A program made the translations under genes and the position numbers. This document shows, one piece after another, positions 48,282-60,400 of a DNA stretch of 64,000 nt (position 1 is its first letter; the number at the start of each line of letters is the position of its first letter). The DNA comes from Liolophura sinensis. Its lineage: Eukaryota; Mollusca; Polyplacophora; Chitonida; Chitonidae. The notes beneath the pieces are model-generated. The model did no database searches and was not told the origin of the DNA. It saw only the letters and a list, made by a program, of their open reading frames with translations. The stretch lies in assembly GCF_032854445.1 (NCBI RefSeq), contig NC_088302.1:54096046-54160045 (forward strand). The letters run 5' to 3'.

Positions 48282-48761
48282 TCATGTGTGTGCGGTAATT
48301 GTTGAATCTGGTGTTTCACTCCCACACACTTTAACAATTTCTCTGTCGCCAAGGTTAATCTCGTGTTCAGCTGCACGTGCTGCTCGAAGCAATCTGTTAA
48401 AATGATCACCTGCGTCAGGTCGGTGACCTATGGCAGATTTAACTTCATGGTCAAACAAACCACTCCAAAACTTCGTTCTGAGCATATCCTGATCGCCAAC
48501 TAAAGCTGTCCCTCTCTGCTCTGCCATTCTTAACAATCCTTCTAACCTACATCCCCACACCACTACAGTCTCTGTCTCTTTCTGCTTTGCGCTATTAAAG
48601 TCTTCCAGAAGAGCCTCTACAGTTAAAACGTTATCAAATATGGTATCAAATTTCAGAAGGAGCATACGAACTGTTATGCCTGTATCGATATTTAACTTAC
48701 CCTCACTAGCTGTCCTCCGTAGTGCCCATCTAATCGGCTGAGAAAAATGATACTCTATCAT
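48282..48761 (-). pseudogene. gypsy gag remnant
   Basis: The 159-codon frame contains LLEDFNSAKQKETETVVVWG, LRTKFWSGLFDHEVKSAIG and NRLLRAARAAEHEI, a pattern typical of retrotransposon gag capsid regions. A further gag-like piece probably lies at 48780-48986. Confidence 0.7.
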
Positions 48762-49160
48762 TGATACTCTAATGATACTCTAGTGAAGCAGCTGGCACCA
48801 TAGAGTTTGTGTCAAATGATTGACGTTCCTTGGATCCATCAAACAGAGAAAACATTTCGCGTCTTTCCTGTTTAGAGGTTTTTCATCGCTTTTATTATAT
48901 CGCTGCATGCACAAGTGGACGTGGTCACCTTCCAATCTTTCTAACCTTCTAATACAATGTAACCCTTGGGCCCAGAGTAATAACAAGGTATCACAGTAAG
49001 AAATAGTCCAAAGCTTTGTAGACAGTTGATTTCCAGGTTTTCCTTGTGTACTGGGTGAACCAACTAAAGAGTAACTGTTACCACAATTGTTTACACCGGT
49101 CTGGCATTGAACCTCAGAATCATCCCATAACCTTCCTGTGGTCTTCAGACTGTCCAGAAA

Positions 49161-49178
49161 GTCCCATTTCGGGTGCCA
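49161..49178 (-). other. candidate primer binding site of the gypsy element
   Basis: On the minus strand the sequence just inside the right LTR reads TGGCACCCGAAATGGGAC, starting with the TGG expected of a tRNA-primed binding site, two bases from the putative LTR end (cgccaca). The cognate tRNA was not identified. Confidence 0.45.
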
Positions 49179-49870
49179 TTTGTGGCGTGTACCGGTCCTT
49201 TTAGTTTCACAGAGGGAACAACGCTGGCTTGCTTTTAGCTATGATCTTTATTTCTTCCCTCTGATTTTACATTGGGACTGGGCTCATTCGTTTGTGTGAC
49301 AGTCGTATGTAACCTTGGAAGGATAACAGATACAAGTTTAGAGCAATAAAACGCAAATAAGCGAGAGTTTAATTCAAACCGACCGCCTTTCGCGAGGCAG
49401 CAGGCATGTCACGGTTACTTGTGTCAAATAACCTGACAGCATACCAAATGAGTCACATGTAACATCCACTTATAAATTATTGTAAATCACACTGGAGTTA
49501 AGGTATTTACCAGAAATACTCATTACTTCCGTTCCTATCTTAATATACCTGTTGTAGGCTCACATTTAACCATATAAAGCATGTCAAACTGAGTAACCGC
49601 GATCAGCCAAACTCTGGTCTCCGGTAATTACACAGTTGAACGCGCTAACAACGTCACAACAGATCGCTTGACAGGAAATCAAACAAATAGTGACCTTCGC
49701 GCTCAAAGACTTACAAAATGAGTTAAAAAAGGGTCACGTCAACTTAATGAATACTTATACATACCTGGAAGGATAACAGATACAAGTATAGAGCGATGAC
49801 AGGCAAATAAAGGACAGCTTAACTCAAACCGACCGCGTTTGGCGAGGCAGCAGCCATGTCATGGATACTC
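49179..49870 (-). repeat. 5' LTR of the gypsy element
   Basis: Partner of the left LTR (shared blocks cagagggaacaacgctgg, ttatttcttccctctgattt, ccgcctttcgcgaggcagca, catataaagcatgtcaaact). A block beginning cctggaaggataacagatac and ending at gcgaggcagcagccatgtca occurs twice here (49311 and 49771), about 460 bp apart. The outer boundary is approximate. Confidence 0.8.
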
Positions 49871-49907
49871 TCGTACCCAAACCGGGCCTTGAACTTACGG
49901 AAGTAGT

Positions 49908-49946
49908 TGAATTTATATTTATTTGATTGGTATTTGACGCCTTACC
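49908..49946 (-). repeat. SINE A tail fragment
   Basis: Short piece tttatatttatttgattggt and atttgacgcc, the reverse of the family A 3' end. Confidence 0.5.
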
Positions 49947-50279
49947 CTGTCACATACCTATGGCTACTTCAACGCAGTATGGGTATTCACCATGCTGATA
50001 GTTATAATTTTTGGCTTTAGGGTTTAACTCCGCCGTAGTGGTGTTTGTTGTGCAAATCCCTCGTCATACCGCTGAGCTCAGATTGGAACGTCTTAAAACA
50101 AATGTTTCTTTTTCAACGTCATGGAGTCTGGGCGTAAAATTTAAAAAATGTAAAAACAAAAGTGATATCTATAAACTGTTCGAAATAACACTTTTACCAC
50201 TGAAGGAAATTCCGATAGTTCACCTTTATATAAAGCAGAAAGCATATCTAGCAGGTAAACAAACTTAAAATCGTTTATT

Positions 50280-51600
50280 TGTGACCTAAACAGCATGAAA
50301 TGGTATTACTTGGGGATGTAAAAGTACCGGCCGGTGTGTTGCGTGACACAGTCGATGTCGTTTGATCGGTCATTTCAACTTAATTTGTATGTTTGCACAC
50401 GGCCCTCAAACTAACAGCGGGGTAGAATTAGGAATAATATTCTTAATGTTTACCTTGCCTTCAGTTGTACTGGGTGCAGAAGGTCATCAAGTGAAAAGTC
50501 TCACGTTTCCTGAGGATGGTTCTCTGATAATGTGGAAGGCGTTGGTAATTTTGCTCACAATCGTGTTCCATTCACTGTCACATACATTTTAAGCTCAAAA
50601 CAACGGCAAAACTGCACCCTTCGTCAAAGAAATCTTAATGGATTCGTGATCATATTACAGTTTAATCCCTTGGATGTTTAATTAATTCACCTGTAGACAG
50701 TGTTCATAAAATGGGTGGAGTTGTTTATTTCCTGCCACTAAAGTATTTACAGAAAGCTAACAGGGAGTGAGTGAGTGCTTAGGGTTCAACGTCGTACAAC
50801 TTAACAGTGAAATACATGAGATATTAATACATTAGGCTTTACAGGCCGGTCCAGCTAGTTAGAAGGGTCCAAGACAGACTCAAGCTCAATCTGCAATATT
50901 TATACACATGGATAAGTATGCACTATATCCCGGATTTTAAACGACATGCTCAGTTATTTCTCTCAAGGAAGCGCCATGTGTTTCTTATCAATACACTAGT
51001 AATGTGGTGGGTTAACGTTTTATGTACCCCAAAGCCATCAAGGAGTTTTCGGTTGATGAATGCAATGTCTGGTATATTATATTGTGACTGTGAATCATCC
51101 AACTTTGTCCATAAACTATGTAAAGATGTTTTGACCTAGATATAACTCAAAATATTATTGTGTATAGAGATATGAGAAAGATTAAGTAATATGCGATCTA
51201 CAATGTAATCCTGGATGCAGCTGAAAAAAACGTTATAAGCTGGCTAAAGAGGAGAAAATGTGGCAACATCTGTTCTCGATAACTGGCTAAACCAAGTAAA
51301 ATCAAATAAACCTTGAGAAATATGTGTAAGACATCAATGCAAGTAATCGCTGAAGAGTTAAACATAGAAGCTCCATGAAGCCTAATTTCTGCAGTTGGGA
51401 GCACATTCGATAACATTCTAAACGATCACCAGTTTCTCAAGGACAGGGATTTCCTTTAAACCCGATGATGAAAATGTGCCAAAAATACACTGTGCCACCA
51501 AAATGAACAAAACCCCACACATGCCCAATATTTTGTCAATTTGTGGCAAAGGGATTGGGAGTTATCTGACAAGGCCGACTTCAATTTAGTTTTAACCCTA
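50280..51600. other. intergenic; SINE B tail fragment only
   Basis: No gene is supported. At 50765-50802 the reverse of the SINE B tail is seen (gtgagtgagtgcttagggtt, caacgtcgtacaac). Confidence 0.45.
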
Positions 51601-51639
51601 GAGTTATCTCCCCTGAAGTAAAGTCATCCTCACGACATG

Positions 51640-51915
51640 CAGAAATCTTGGTCCTTCGGTTACAATCGGGTCTCATCGCACTTAATTCCTACTTGCACAG
51701 GTATGACTTACATGGCTCTGGCCTTGTTGATAATTGTCAGTTTGATGAATCCATTTTATGTTCCACTGTAAACAATTTAGCGCCCAGAGGGCTGAGTTAT
51801 ATTTTAAACTCCTCTGTGTAGGTATCCCTGATTCTGTCCTAAAACTGGTAAGGGATCCTAACAAACTTTTTCAAGCTTTAGCCAATTTTATTATTAATTG
51901 TCGTGGATTTATTAA
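51640..51915 (+). pseudogene. possible C-terminal relic of a retrotransposon ORF
   Basis: In frame, YDLHGSGLVDNCQFDES and later GIPDSVLKLVRDPNKLFQAL resemble the tail of a non-LTR ORF2 (conserved short helix before the stop). No RT motif is present, so this is a weak assignment. Confidence 0.35.
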
Positions 51916-52379
51916 ATGATTATGATTAAATGATTATTGATTTGTTAATCACATTTATTAAATGTCATGGATTTTAACATGTCGTTCCTTTTTTTTTGTA
52001 ATGCTTGTTTTTATCTGCTTGATGTTTTAGCCCACATGAATTCCTGGCTACAAGATTTTCTTCTCCGTATGATGTTCTTTATGCTTGATGCTTTATCTGC
52101 TTGATGTTTCCATCTCTGTTTCCATCTTCCATGACTGTATGGACGTAAAGATTTTTAAATGTGTGTATACATATAGGCCTACGTCACCACACATGCACAG
52201 AATTACAGCGGATCCAAACAATGAGCAATTAAGTCCCGTTCCACTTTGTTAAAAAAAAATTAAAGTTCCACAAGAAGTTAAAATGTTTTGGGAAAGACAT
52301 TGTTCAGTTATCCCTAGAAGCTCCGTCGTGGAATAGATATGGATACTAAACATTTGGAAGAATCAATGGTCCATGCAAT

Positions 52380-52715
52380 GCAGTATAAACATGTATAAAC
52401 ATGTATCCACATGGGACTTCCTTAATCTGTACTCTACAATCCCTCATCAAGATGAGACCCAACGTGTTTATAGTAATCTGACTGATTTGGTTTTTAATAG
52501 ACATGCCATCATTTCCTTAATGCTGGAGCTCACAAGACCTTTTCCAGTTTGAAAACTTATTCAGATTACCATGCATGGGATGCAGCACGGTTCATAGATT
52601 TACTAGAATTTCTGATTAATAAAATCTGCGCGAAACATCAACAATGCATATGTATCCCCAAGGGAGCTAACTGCTCTCCCCAGCTAGCAGACTTGTACTT
52701 CTTCACAAATTAACC
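52380..52715 (+). pseudogene. Penelope-like reverse transcriptase relic
   Basis: Translated pieces in the plus strand: TWDFLNLYSTIPHQDETQRV (the DFxxLYTxIPH-type RT motif) near 52407, and ICIPKGANCSPQLADLYFF (the GIPMGxNCAPxxADLFL-type motif) near 52650. The two are separated by stops and frameshifts. Assigned to Penelope-like or related RTs from these motifs only. Confidence 0.6.
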
Positions 52716-52826
52716 CGCGGATGGCCATGGGTTTCCCTCGGGTTCTGTCCACCAAAATATGCCTGCCGTCGTATAAGTGAAATATTTTTGCGGATGACAT
52801 AAAACACCAATGAAATAAATAAGTGT
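52716..52826 (+). repeat. SINE family A 3' fragment
   Basis: It has cgcggatggccatgggtttc, gccgtcgtataagtgaaata and aaaacaccaatgaaataaat. It abuts the Penelope-like relic. Confidence 0.85.
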
Positions 52827-53222
52827 TTATTCAGATATGAATACGAGTATATGTAGAATATGCTGAAAAACAGTCAACTTCATAAAGCACGTTCCTTCAC
52901 ATTCACCAATTATTATATAAGCGACATTCTGGCGGTACATAACCCCTGTATAAAAGAAGCAGTGTCGGAACCATATCCAATTCGCTGGAATTAAAGGAGA
53001 CTATTGAATGCCTATATGGCCTACCCTAACAAAGATTTTATCAATAAAATTGCTCTTTTGGAGTTTGACCGTGGATACCATTGTGTAGTTATAAATGTCA
53101 AAAATATGTTCACGATGGAATGGAATACATGGCTTATGGCATAAGATATGTAAACGACATCATACAATTGCACATTCAGAGCATTTAGCCAAATGATTCT
53201 GTTCCTGGTGTAATACTGTTTA

Positions 53223-53495
53223 TTGCGGTACATCTTCTGGGTGAACAAGGAGATCCGAGGATTGGAGTATGGGGCATTGGAACACAATATCCTGATTGAT
53301 CAGCTTCTCGAATCGTTTGTCTTTGCCACATATATCAACCGGACATGGGCCTGCACTAAACCGGTTGTGACCATCGTTCACTTTAGCGTGACAGTCCTCC
53401 TCTGCATCGTTTGGGTGAAGACAATCGCCATGGAAGCACCTATTGGTTAAGTGTCGAACTAAACGGGGTGTCACAAAGATTTCGGATTCCACCAT
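53223..53495 (-). other. unassigned 91-codon Cys-containing open frame
   Basis: The frame starts at ATG 53495 and ends at a stop before 53220. It has six Cys, including CFHGDCLHPNDAEEDCHAK and AGPCPVDICGKDKRF. No signal peptide, splice site or known domain is evident, and an overlapping frame of 75 codons exists on the other strand. It could be an exon of an unknown gene, a transposon piece or chance. Confidence 0.2.
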
Positions 53496-55104
53496 ACGCG
53501 CTTGTCGTTGTTGTCCTCTCTGCCGGGTTGATTCATTATCGGACTACCCACAACACGTTTTCATTGTAGGGGAAATTCTTTGTGACACCTAAGAAACAGA
53601 ATATCTACATTTTATCTGATGCTTTCAATTTTTTGGAAGTTTAAGATTTTGATTAAAATTAAAAAATTTCCTTCGCATATGTACAAATTGCTTGAGAATG
53701 GCGTTATAGACACGCAAATATATATTTCATGAAGTTTCTCAAACTTCTCACAAGTATCCTCAGTCATTTAGTTTGTTTCTTCTGTTTACTAGGCGGAAAG
53801 GTAGAACTGCTGTCAGATATCGCTTGGAAGGTTACAGGACTCTTGCTTCGATGCCAGTCTCATTGTGTAGCCTCATCATTTTCCTCTGTACTCACAACAT
53901 TAAGGACAAAGAGGATGGCGACAATGACTGAATAAAATTTATGGGCTATAAGCAATCCGCTACCAACCATGGGCATTAACTTTCACAGCCGAATTCATAC
54001 ATAGTGGGTTCATACATAGTGGATGACAAGAGCCTGGGAAAAGGATTCAGAACAGCCAAGATATTTATGGCGTACGTTTGAAATGCCGCCTTTCCTTTTC
54101 ATTGCACCAGTCGCTATGTACAATGTCTGCCTGATGACCAAGGCCTAGCTCACACGCTGGCCTTGTTTCACTTTTTGGACATTTGGATGGAAGCGTTCGT
54201 CATTTTAGTCGAACCAGTGCAGGCAAAATTTGACCTCTTAAGCGCACAACAAACAACACCTGCGCCTATATAGCAGTCCTGTATTTCCACATATATAAAA
54301 ACAAAAGGCAATGACTATATAGAAAGAATAGATGAAAAGAAAAAACGAGGTGATCACATGAGCTGAATTCAGCGGTTGAAGTAATACAGAAATATATAGT
54401 TTTACAACCGTTCCTATAACGTGAAAGTGTATAATTAGGCCTCTTATATCAGCTCTAGAAAGTTTTAAGAACTGTTTTGAGACAATTTTAGCACCAAATT
54501 TAGCACCAAAGTTTCACCCTCATGTAATGAGTCCAGTGTGGTTTCCACCACTAAGTAACAGCGATTTTTCCTCACCCCCATATCTGCTATAATGTGTTGC
54601 CTTTTTTCTTCTAATTGGTCTAATGCATGCATATATTTACAAACGTATTTCTTGGCTGAATTTGAAATGGATTATACATACACCTCAGTCCAGCTGGCTC
54701 ATCTTGGTTGAACCAGTATCTTTGACAAGAACTAACCGTTGTCAGTCACGCATACGTCGTGTACACTCGTACTTGTATACAGAGTTTCTATATGCTCATA
54801 GATGTGAGGATTCCAATCTGCGTGACAAATTATTTATTTAAAAAGCCACTGTGTTAAGGCCAGCCCATCAGTTGCTGTCATGCCTAGTGTCTTGAAATCT
54901 ACCGTGCGTGCAGCACTCTTCTACTGGATGATGTTTCCAAGATATCATGATGATTTGTTGAAGCAGAGTTGAAGAGCCTTGTTCATCCGGTGGCCAGGTA
55001 GAGAGGACCAATGTACTTTGCATATACCAAGGAGACATGCACTTTTATAGAAAGACATTTACTGTATGTTCTATACCGAGCCTACCATTGGTGTCGCTAT
55101 TTTT

Positions 55105-55220
55105 CTGGCCATATGTGGCCAGTTATGAATAGTAATGCGATTGTGGCTGTCACCGGTCATGCGTGACCAGGCGCCAATTACCACACAGTTTGCAGAATTT
55201 TACCGGTCATGTGTGACCAG
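55105..55220. repeat. three palindromic motifs about 50 bp apart
   Basis: ctggccatatgtggccag (55105-55122), ccggtcatgcgtgaccag (55153-55170) and ccggtcatgtgtgaccag (55203-55220). Each is an inverted pair of arms (CTGGCCA/TGGCCAG or GGTCA/TGACC) around a 4-base centre. They begin 48 and 50 bases apart. Confidence 0.8.
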
Positions 55221-55382
55221 ATACCAATGATCACAGTTAAGATTACACTACTGTGAAAAATTCAATTTTATACATGCATAGTTGTTGGTAGCTGCATTCC
55301 CTATGTTAAAAGAGCGAATAAGCTTGTGAAAAACAATGGTGGAAATGTTACCATTAATACATACTTAAGTTTCCAAAATATA

Positions 55383-55410
55383 TACTCTCCCAAAAAAAAG
55401 AAACGCATAA
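55383..55410 (+). mobile_element. possible relic of a Tc1-like terminal repeat
   Basis: ctctcccaaaaaaaagaaac followed by gcataag resembles the inner part of the terminal repeat of the intact transposon at 36718 (caaaagaaacgtataac). It follows a TA. No matching right end or transposase was found. Confidence 0.35.
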
Positions 55411-55779
55411 GTGGCACATGGATGCTTGTGATACCAGATGGTGAGGTGAATGTCCACTTTTGCCCTGGTGCTATGAGCATGGGCCAGTGAGCTTCTGGAG
55501 CTTATTTCATAATTATTTGCATTCCGGAGATGCTTGACTGAAAATGACACCTTATTAACCTAATGACCCTACTTTTAACTTAAGCAGGTTTCTCATGTGA
55601 ACTCCACCTCTAAGTTTCTAGTTTGACAGCAAATATTATAGCAAACTTACTTAGATCAAAACGCAACGCCTGTTTCGTTCATTTGAGTGTATCTAACGCT
55701 TTTACTTTAGCCGATAAAAAAGAATAACAATAACATATCGTAGATTGATTACACGACATACCTAATTGCACTAAAGGGT

Positions 55780-55905
55780 TTCCCCCGGCTTTTGCTCGCA
55801 CCCCCCCCCCCCGCCCCTCCATAATACTGGCCGCCGGGGGGCGGTATAAGTGAAATTTTCTTGAGTACGGCGTAGAACACCAATGACATAAACAAATAAA
55901 TGATT
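55780..55905 (+). repeat. SINE family A 3' fragment
   Basis: It has gggtttcccccggcttttgc, a C-rich run, ataatactggccgccggggg, ttcttgagtacggcgtagaa and a caaataaatg tail. Confidence 0.85.
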
Positions 55906-57318
55906 GGACAAAGGTTGGTCAAACCGTTACTTAATGCCATTTATTTAATTCATTTGCCCAGAATATTTCTTGCGTCTCTACATCACCAGTGAAAACTGCT
56001 GACAGCTTATCTTTGCATGACTCTGCCACAATGTGTTAAGCTATATTCTTCCTTTACTCCTTGGTATATGCTTGGCGTTGAATGTTCTTTTCGAAATTTG
56101 TCTCGCAATTTTTGACCAAAAACGCCCATTGTGGGTTGAAAGTTGGCAGACTATAGGAATGTTCACTTCGACACCTACTTTATCAATTAATAGCCTGTGA
56201 ATCACATATATATATTTTTTTTCAATTTACTAGGCTTTACTCAGAATGTTTTCACTGATATGAACCTTGCAGGATACAAGGGAAACCATAAGACCTCTCC
56301 AGGCACCTAATGAGCCTTGGTCAAAGCACAGAAACCTGTTTGGGAAAGTCGTAAGGCATCTGACAAGCCTACTGAAATAAGGTGGATGCGGAGGTAACGG
56401 GGGTTACACAGACCCCACTCACCAAGGGCTAAGGGTACACTGATTCATTCTTGACCATATAACTAAAATACATTGAATCTTGTCTTGTTTAACTTCAGTT
56501 AGCAGATCGCAATGCTTTTCAACGTCGGCGATACTTGGAGGATTTCTGAAGGATGATCGCTCGTGACTATCACCATCAACCCGGTCAGCTTTCTGGAGAA
56601 GACGGGAGTTTCGATTTGCTAGTGATCGGTAGTCTCAGGCTTACTGACTGACCAGTAATTGGCAGCCCCCGCGGCTACTGTAGCCGAGCCTTAGAGTAAG
56701 CCAAACAAAATAACACCACAAAGCGACCGGCTTTAACATAGGCAGTTATTAATGTCTTCGTCACATCATGCAAAGATCTAATCGGTCTATTAGCACGCTT
56801 CGTCCTTTGAATACAGCGGGCCAGTTTGTCTATTGTGTGGGGTACACAGTCTACCCCCAGAAGCTGTTTGTGTGGAATAGACAAATGTGAACAGAACGGG
56901 TTCTTTCAGTATATTTGGCTGCCATTTGTGTAAACAGCTTTCACATGCCAGCCCTGGCTGTGTCAGCTGGTACACTGTACAATTGATACCCTCACTACCT
57001 TACATAATTGTCCACTGAAGAAGGTAAACACGAGCATAAAGTGGGTATATGATGTGCTCTTTCGACGACAAACTGTGTTAGATTCACTATCGGCATGCAA
57101 ATAACAAGATGACATTCGCAGCCCGGGGATTGTTTCTGACGATTGTTTCAACAGATCTGGAATAGAATTTTATGTATCTGTAGGCCTATAGTGGATGGAA
57201 GCAGGGCATGACGGACTGACGGACTGAAGCCTGGCTGTGCGTCTGTGTGGGGACGTGAGCATTGACCGTGCAGCGTGGGTAGCGGGGTGACATTACCTGT
57301 GGAAAACGAGAAGCTGCA

Positions 57319-57369
57319 ATGCCACCGAAACCACACCGATATCCACCCAATTATCTCACCCCTAGATGA
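57319..57369 (+). CDS. possible upstream ORF of the EGF-domain gene
   Basis: A 16-codon frame (MPPKPHRYPPNYLTPR, stop TGA at 57367-57369) whose stop overlaps the two start codons of the main frame (ATG at 57366 and 57369). Such overlapping short frames often reduce translation of the main frame. Relevant only if the mRNA starts upstream of 57319, which is not shown. Confidence 0.3.
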   Translation: MPPKPHRYPPNYLTPR

Positions 57370-57447
57370 TGGTAAAACGGATTACCCACTCCTACTGCTT
57401 CACCGTGCTTCTGCTCCTGAGACAGCTGACACAGGTCCACGGACAAG
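57366..57447 (+). CDS. signal-peptide exon of EGF-domain gene
   Basis: An in-frame TAG lies directly before tandem ATGs (57366 and 57369). The frame gives MMVKRITHSYCFTVLLLLRQ then LTQVHGQ: a basic start, a hydrophobic core (FTVLLLL) and a plausible cleavage site after VHG. It ends in phase 1 at GTGGGT. The frame is too short to stand out as an open reading frame, so I rely on signal-peptide shape, the donor and the phase match to the EGF exon. Confidence 0.6.
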
Positions 57448-60400
57448 GTGGGTGATACGCATTCTGCCACGATAGATACATGGATATGGCTAGTGGGATG
57501 GAATATATGTCACAGAGTTAGCTGGCTGAAATGTGTACGGACATAGTTAACTGGATGAAACATATTTACACATAGATGGGTGAAATATATGTTGACATGC
57601 ATGAATGAATGATTATGGCTCATATGTTGACATGAAAAGTTGGCTAAAACATGAACATGCATGAGTAACTGGCTGAATGTAAGAAAACATGACTGCACAG
57701 CTGTATAGGTGGAACACATACACGCATGAGAAACGTGGCTACCTGTGCGAAATATATGCTAACATCGCGAAGTGAATGGAATAGATGCACGTATGACAAG
57801 ATATACCTAGCTAAGTGAAATAATTGCAAACGTAGTAATACAGAAGAAATATTTGCACTCACGACAGTATGACTGAAGCATCTGACTATTATCTATTGAT
57901 TTGATTGCATATCAAAGCCGCAGATAGGTTTATTTCCCTTATATGACGGTGCCCACCAAGGTGGGCGAAAGATGAACAGCACCACCTTTACAGGCATAGG
58001 CAAACTTGCTGACTTAAAGCGACGCTTTAGGCGAATGAGGGTGGCAGATATCATTAGGTTGAAATATATGCACACATAGTTAATGGATGAAGTATACGCA
58101 GCCTACACTAATTAAGTAAAAATGTATGCAATCAAGACTAGATGGATGAAATACACTCGCGTAAGACTAGGAGGGTAAAATAAATGCAGACGAAAGATGA
58201 AAGGTATGATTAGTGGGTAAAATATAAGTATCGAAGACTAAGTGAGTAAAGTATATGCATCTACATATGATTGAGTGGTCATGCGCAACGAAGGCAAAGA
58301 AAACATTAAAATGAAGTATACATCAGAGGAAAGACAATTCAACAATGTCCAGAAAACTAGTTCAATTTTCTTTGTTTTTTTTTTTGTTTTTTTTTTTTGT
58401 TTGTTTGTTTTTTGTTTTTTTTTTCTTTTTTTTTCGATTTTTTCAAATTTAGTAAAATGGTTTTAAAATATCAGATTCTGCCGTGGTCTGTAGTTACCCA
58501 AAAGTATCAGTGATATCACATTCATAGTTTGTGCTCGAAATAGTTTGTTTCAAGGTCCAATGCATCCATAGATCTATTTGTATATGCATCCAGAACGATG
58601 AAATCTTGCACTCTATGTATTTAAGTGACAGAAACCCCATGTGACGTCACCGGTCCCAATATCAATTGCTTTAACTGCATTTCTCTGGGATGAGAAAAAT
58701 CTATTCTTGTGGATAGTGTTTAATGGCCTTCCATCTGACGTATACTTCACACTAGCGCTTTCTTTGCATTTAAAATGCAGTCATGAATAGGGGGTTAAAT
58801 GGGTGCAGACATGACAAGGTGGTTAAAGATGCATAGACATATTTAGGTGGGTAAAACATATACTGTCATGACTAGATAGGTAAAATATAATCAGGCACAG
58901 CAAAGTCGCTGAAATATTTGCAACAAAAAATGTAACTATCAAACTAACTTTAAAAGGTTATATGGTTGTTACATGGACAGGGATTTCCAAAGGTGACTTT
59001 AGAGTCCCTGAGGCCAGTAGGATGTTGCCGAAATCAGAGCGTACAGAGAGTTGCTTGCGCAGTCGTTACAATGGGATAGAACGCCCGTGACGAGGAGTAA
59101 TTCCCGTGGACAGGATCAGTCTGTGCAGCCACATTCACGTGATGGGTGTGGATTGAATAATGAATGAATGGATGACCGCTATGGCTATCCAGTTAGACAG
59201 TCCCAATCGACCAATGTATTATTACTATGCCCCACATTGGTGACATGCCACATATATCGTTTATCGGGGTAGATAGCTACCACCTAGTTCTATTAAGAAA
59301 AATCTCGTACATTTATATATTTGGTGGCAAGCAGTAGACGTCTACTTCATCTGATCAACCCCATGTGTCTAATATATGGTTAAAATATAGCATGCTGACG
59401 TGGCGGTAAGCCATTCATTTATTATCTAAGGATTATTGAGTTACTTGATGAAAATAGTATACCTTTAGCGATCTACATATGACATGATCACTACGTAATG
59501 TTTTTTGTCGTAGGTTTTGCCTGAATGTTAGTAATCGTGTCCATATTATACTACCGTGATTATCAGCTGGAGGTTGCTCAGCTCGATTAGGGCGTCGCTG
59601 GTGTCCCTGATGTAAACAGTAGACAGTGTATAACACCTAGACCACGCCAGCTCTGAACACCTGTCTCAGACTGGGCTATACTGTGTCGACTGAATTCCCC
59701 CAGAGCAACAGATGGTTACAACACCAGGCTCACCCCTTGACAACAGCTTCACTTCGCTCATGATATGGTATTCATAACGACGAATCTTTGTGTGCAGAGA
59801 TCATATGAGATAGTAATGATCCTATCAGATCGAAAACGGTCAGCTTGCATTTATCAGTTTAAAACTCGAAGAACTAACAAGCAATGGGTCAGGGTTGACA
59901 CGCATTATAGAATAAATAAACTACTATGTAATCGTCGAAGCTATCTGCCCTTCCATTTACCAGGTAAAAGCCATGTTCAAGAATGTGTTCAACGTGCACA
60001 GTAAATGTAAATCTAGCATTCGCCAAACGTTTAACAGTCTCATTAGGCTGTGTCCTTCATTTGCATTCCATTCAAGACAACGGTTTCGCGTGTCTTTAAC
60101 TGACCTTGCCTTTTCAGCGCTTTATTAGAAATTTAGGGTCACTTAATGTGATATTACATGTACCTACGAGGTTGTATATGCCCATCGATTGCCAAGTTCT
60201 GTCTGATGTGGTCTGTTATACGATGATATGGGCAGATTCAACAAAGACTAGGTTCTAAACAGGGTTGTACATTCAGTGCTATAATACACGATTTTGTCAC
60301 ATGTATTTATCTTGATAAATAACAACTAATATTTGCCATTGTGGATTTTAAAACTCATCCTTTATCGCCAACCGAAGAATTATTGCAATCTTAAATTTCA

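Larger units (their letters stand above)
43945..49870 (-). mobile_element. decayed Ty3/gypsy LTR retrotransposon
   Basis: Minus-strand element. It has LTR-like repeats at both ends and, reading from right to left, gag, a CCHC zinc knuckle, aspartic protease, reverse transcriptase, RNase H and integrase. All are broken by stops and frameshifts. The order of domains (RT before integrase) is that of the Ty3/gypsy group. The element is dead as a coding unit. Confidence 0.88.
53500..57300. other. intergenic with scattered repeat debris
   Basis: No gene recognised. It contains three spaced palindromic motifs (55105-55220), a Tc1-like end relic (55383-55410) and a SINE fragment (55780-55905), each listed separately. 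The promoter of the EGF-domain gene should lie near the right end. Confidence 0.45.
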
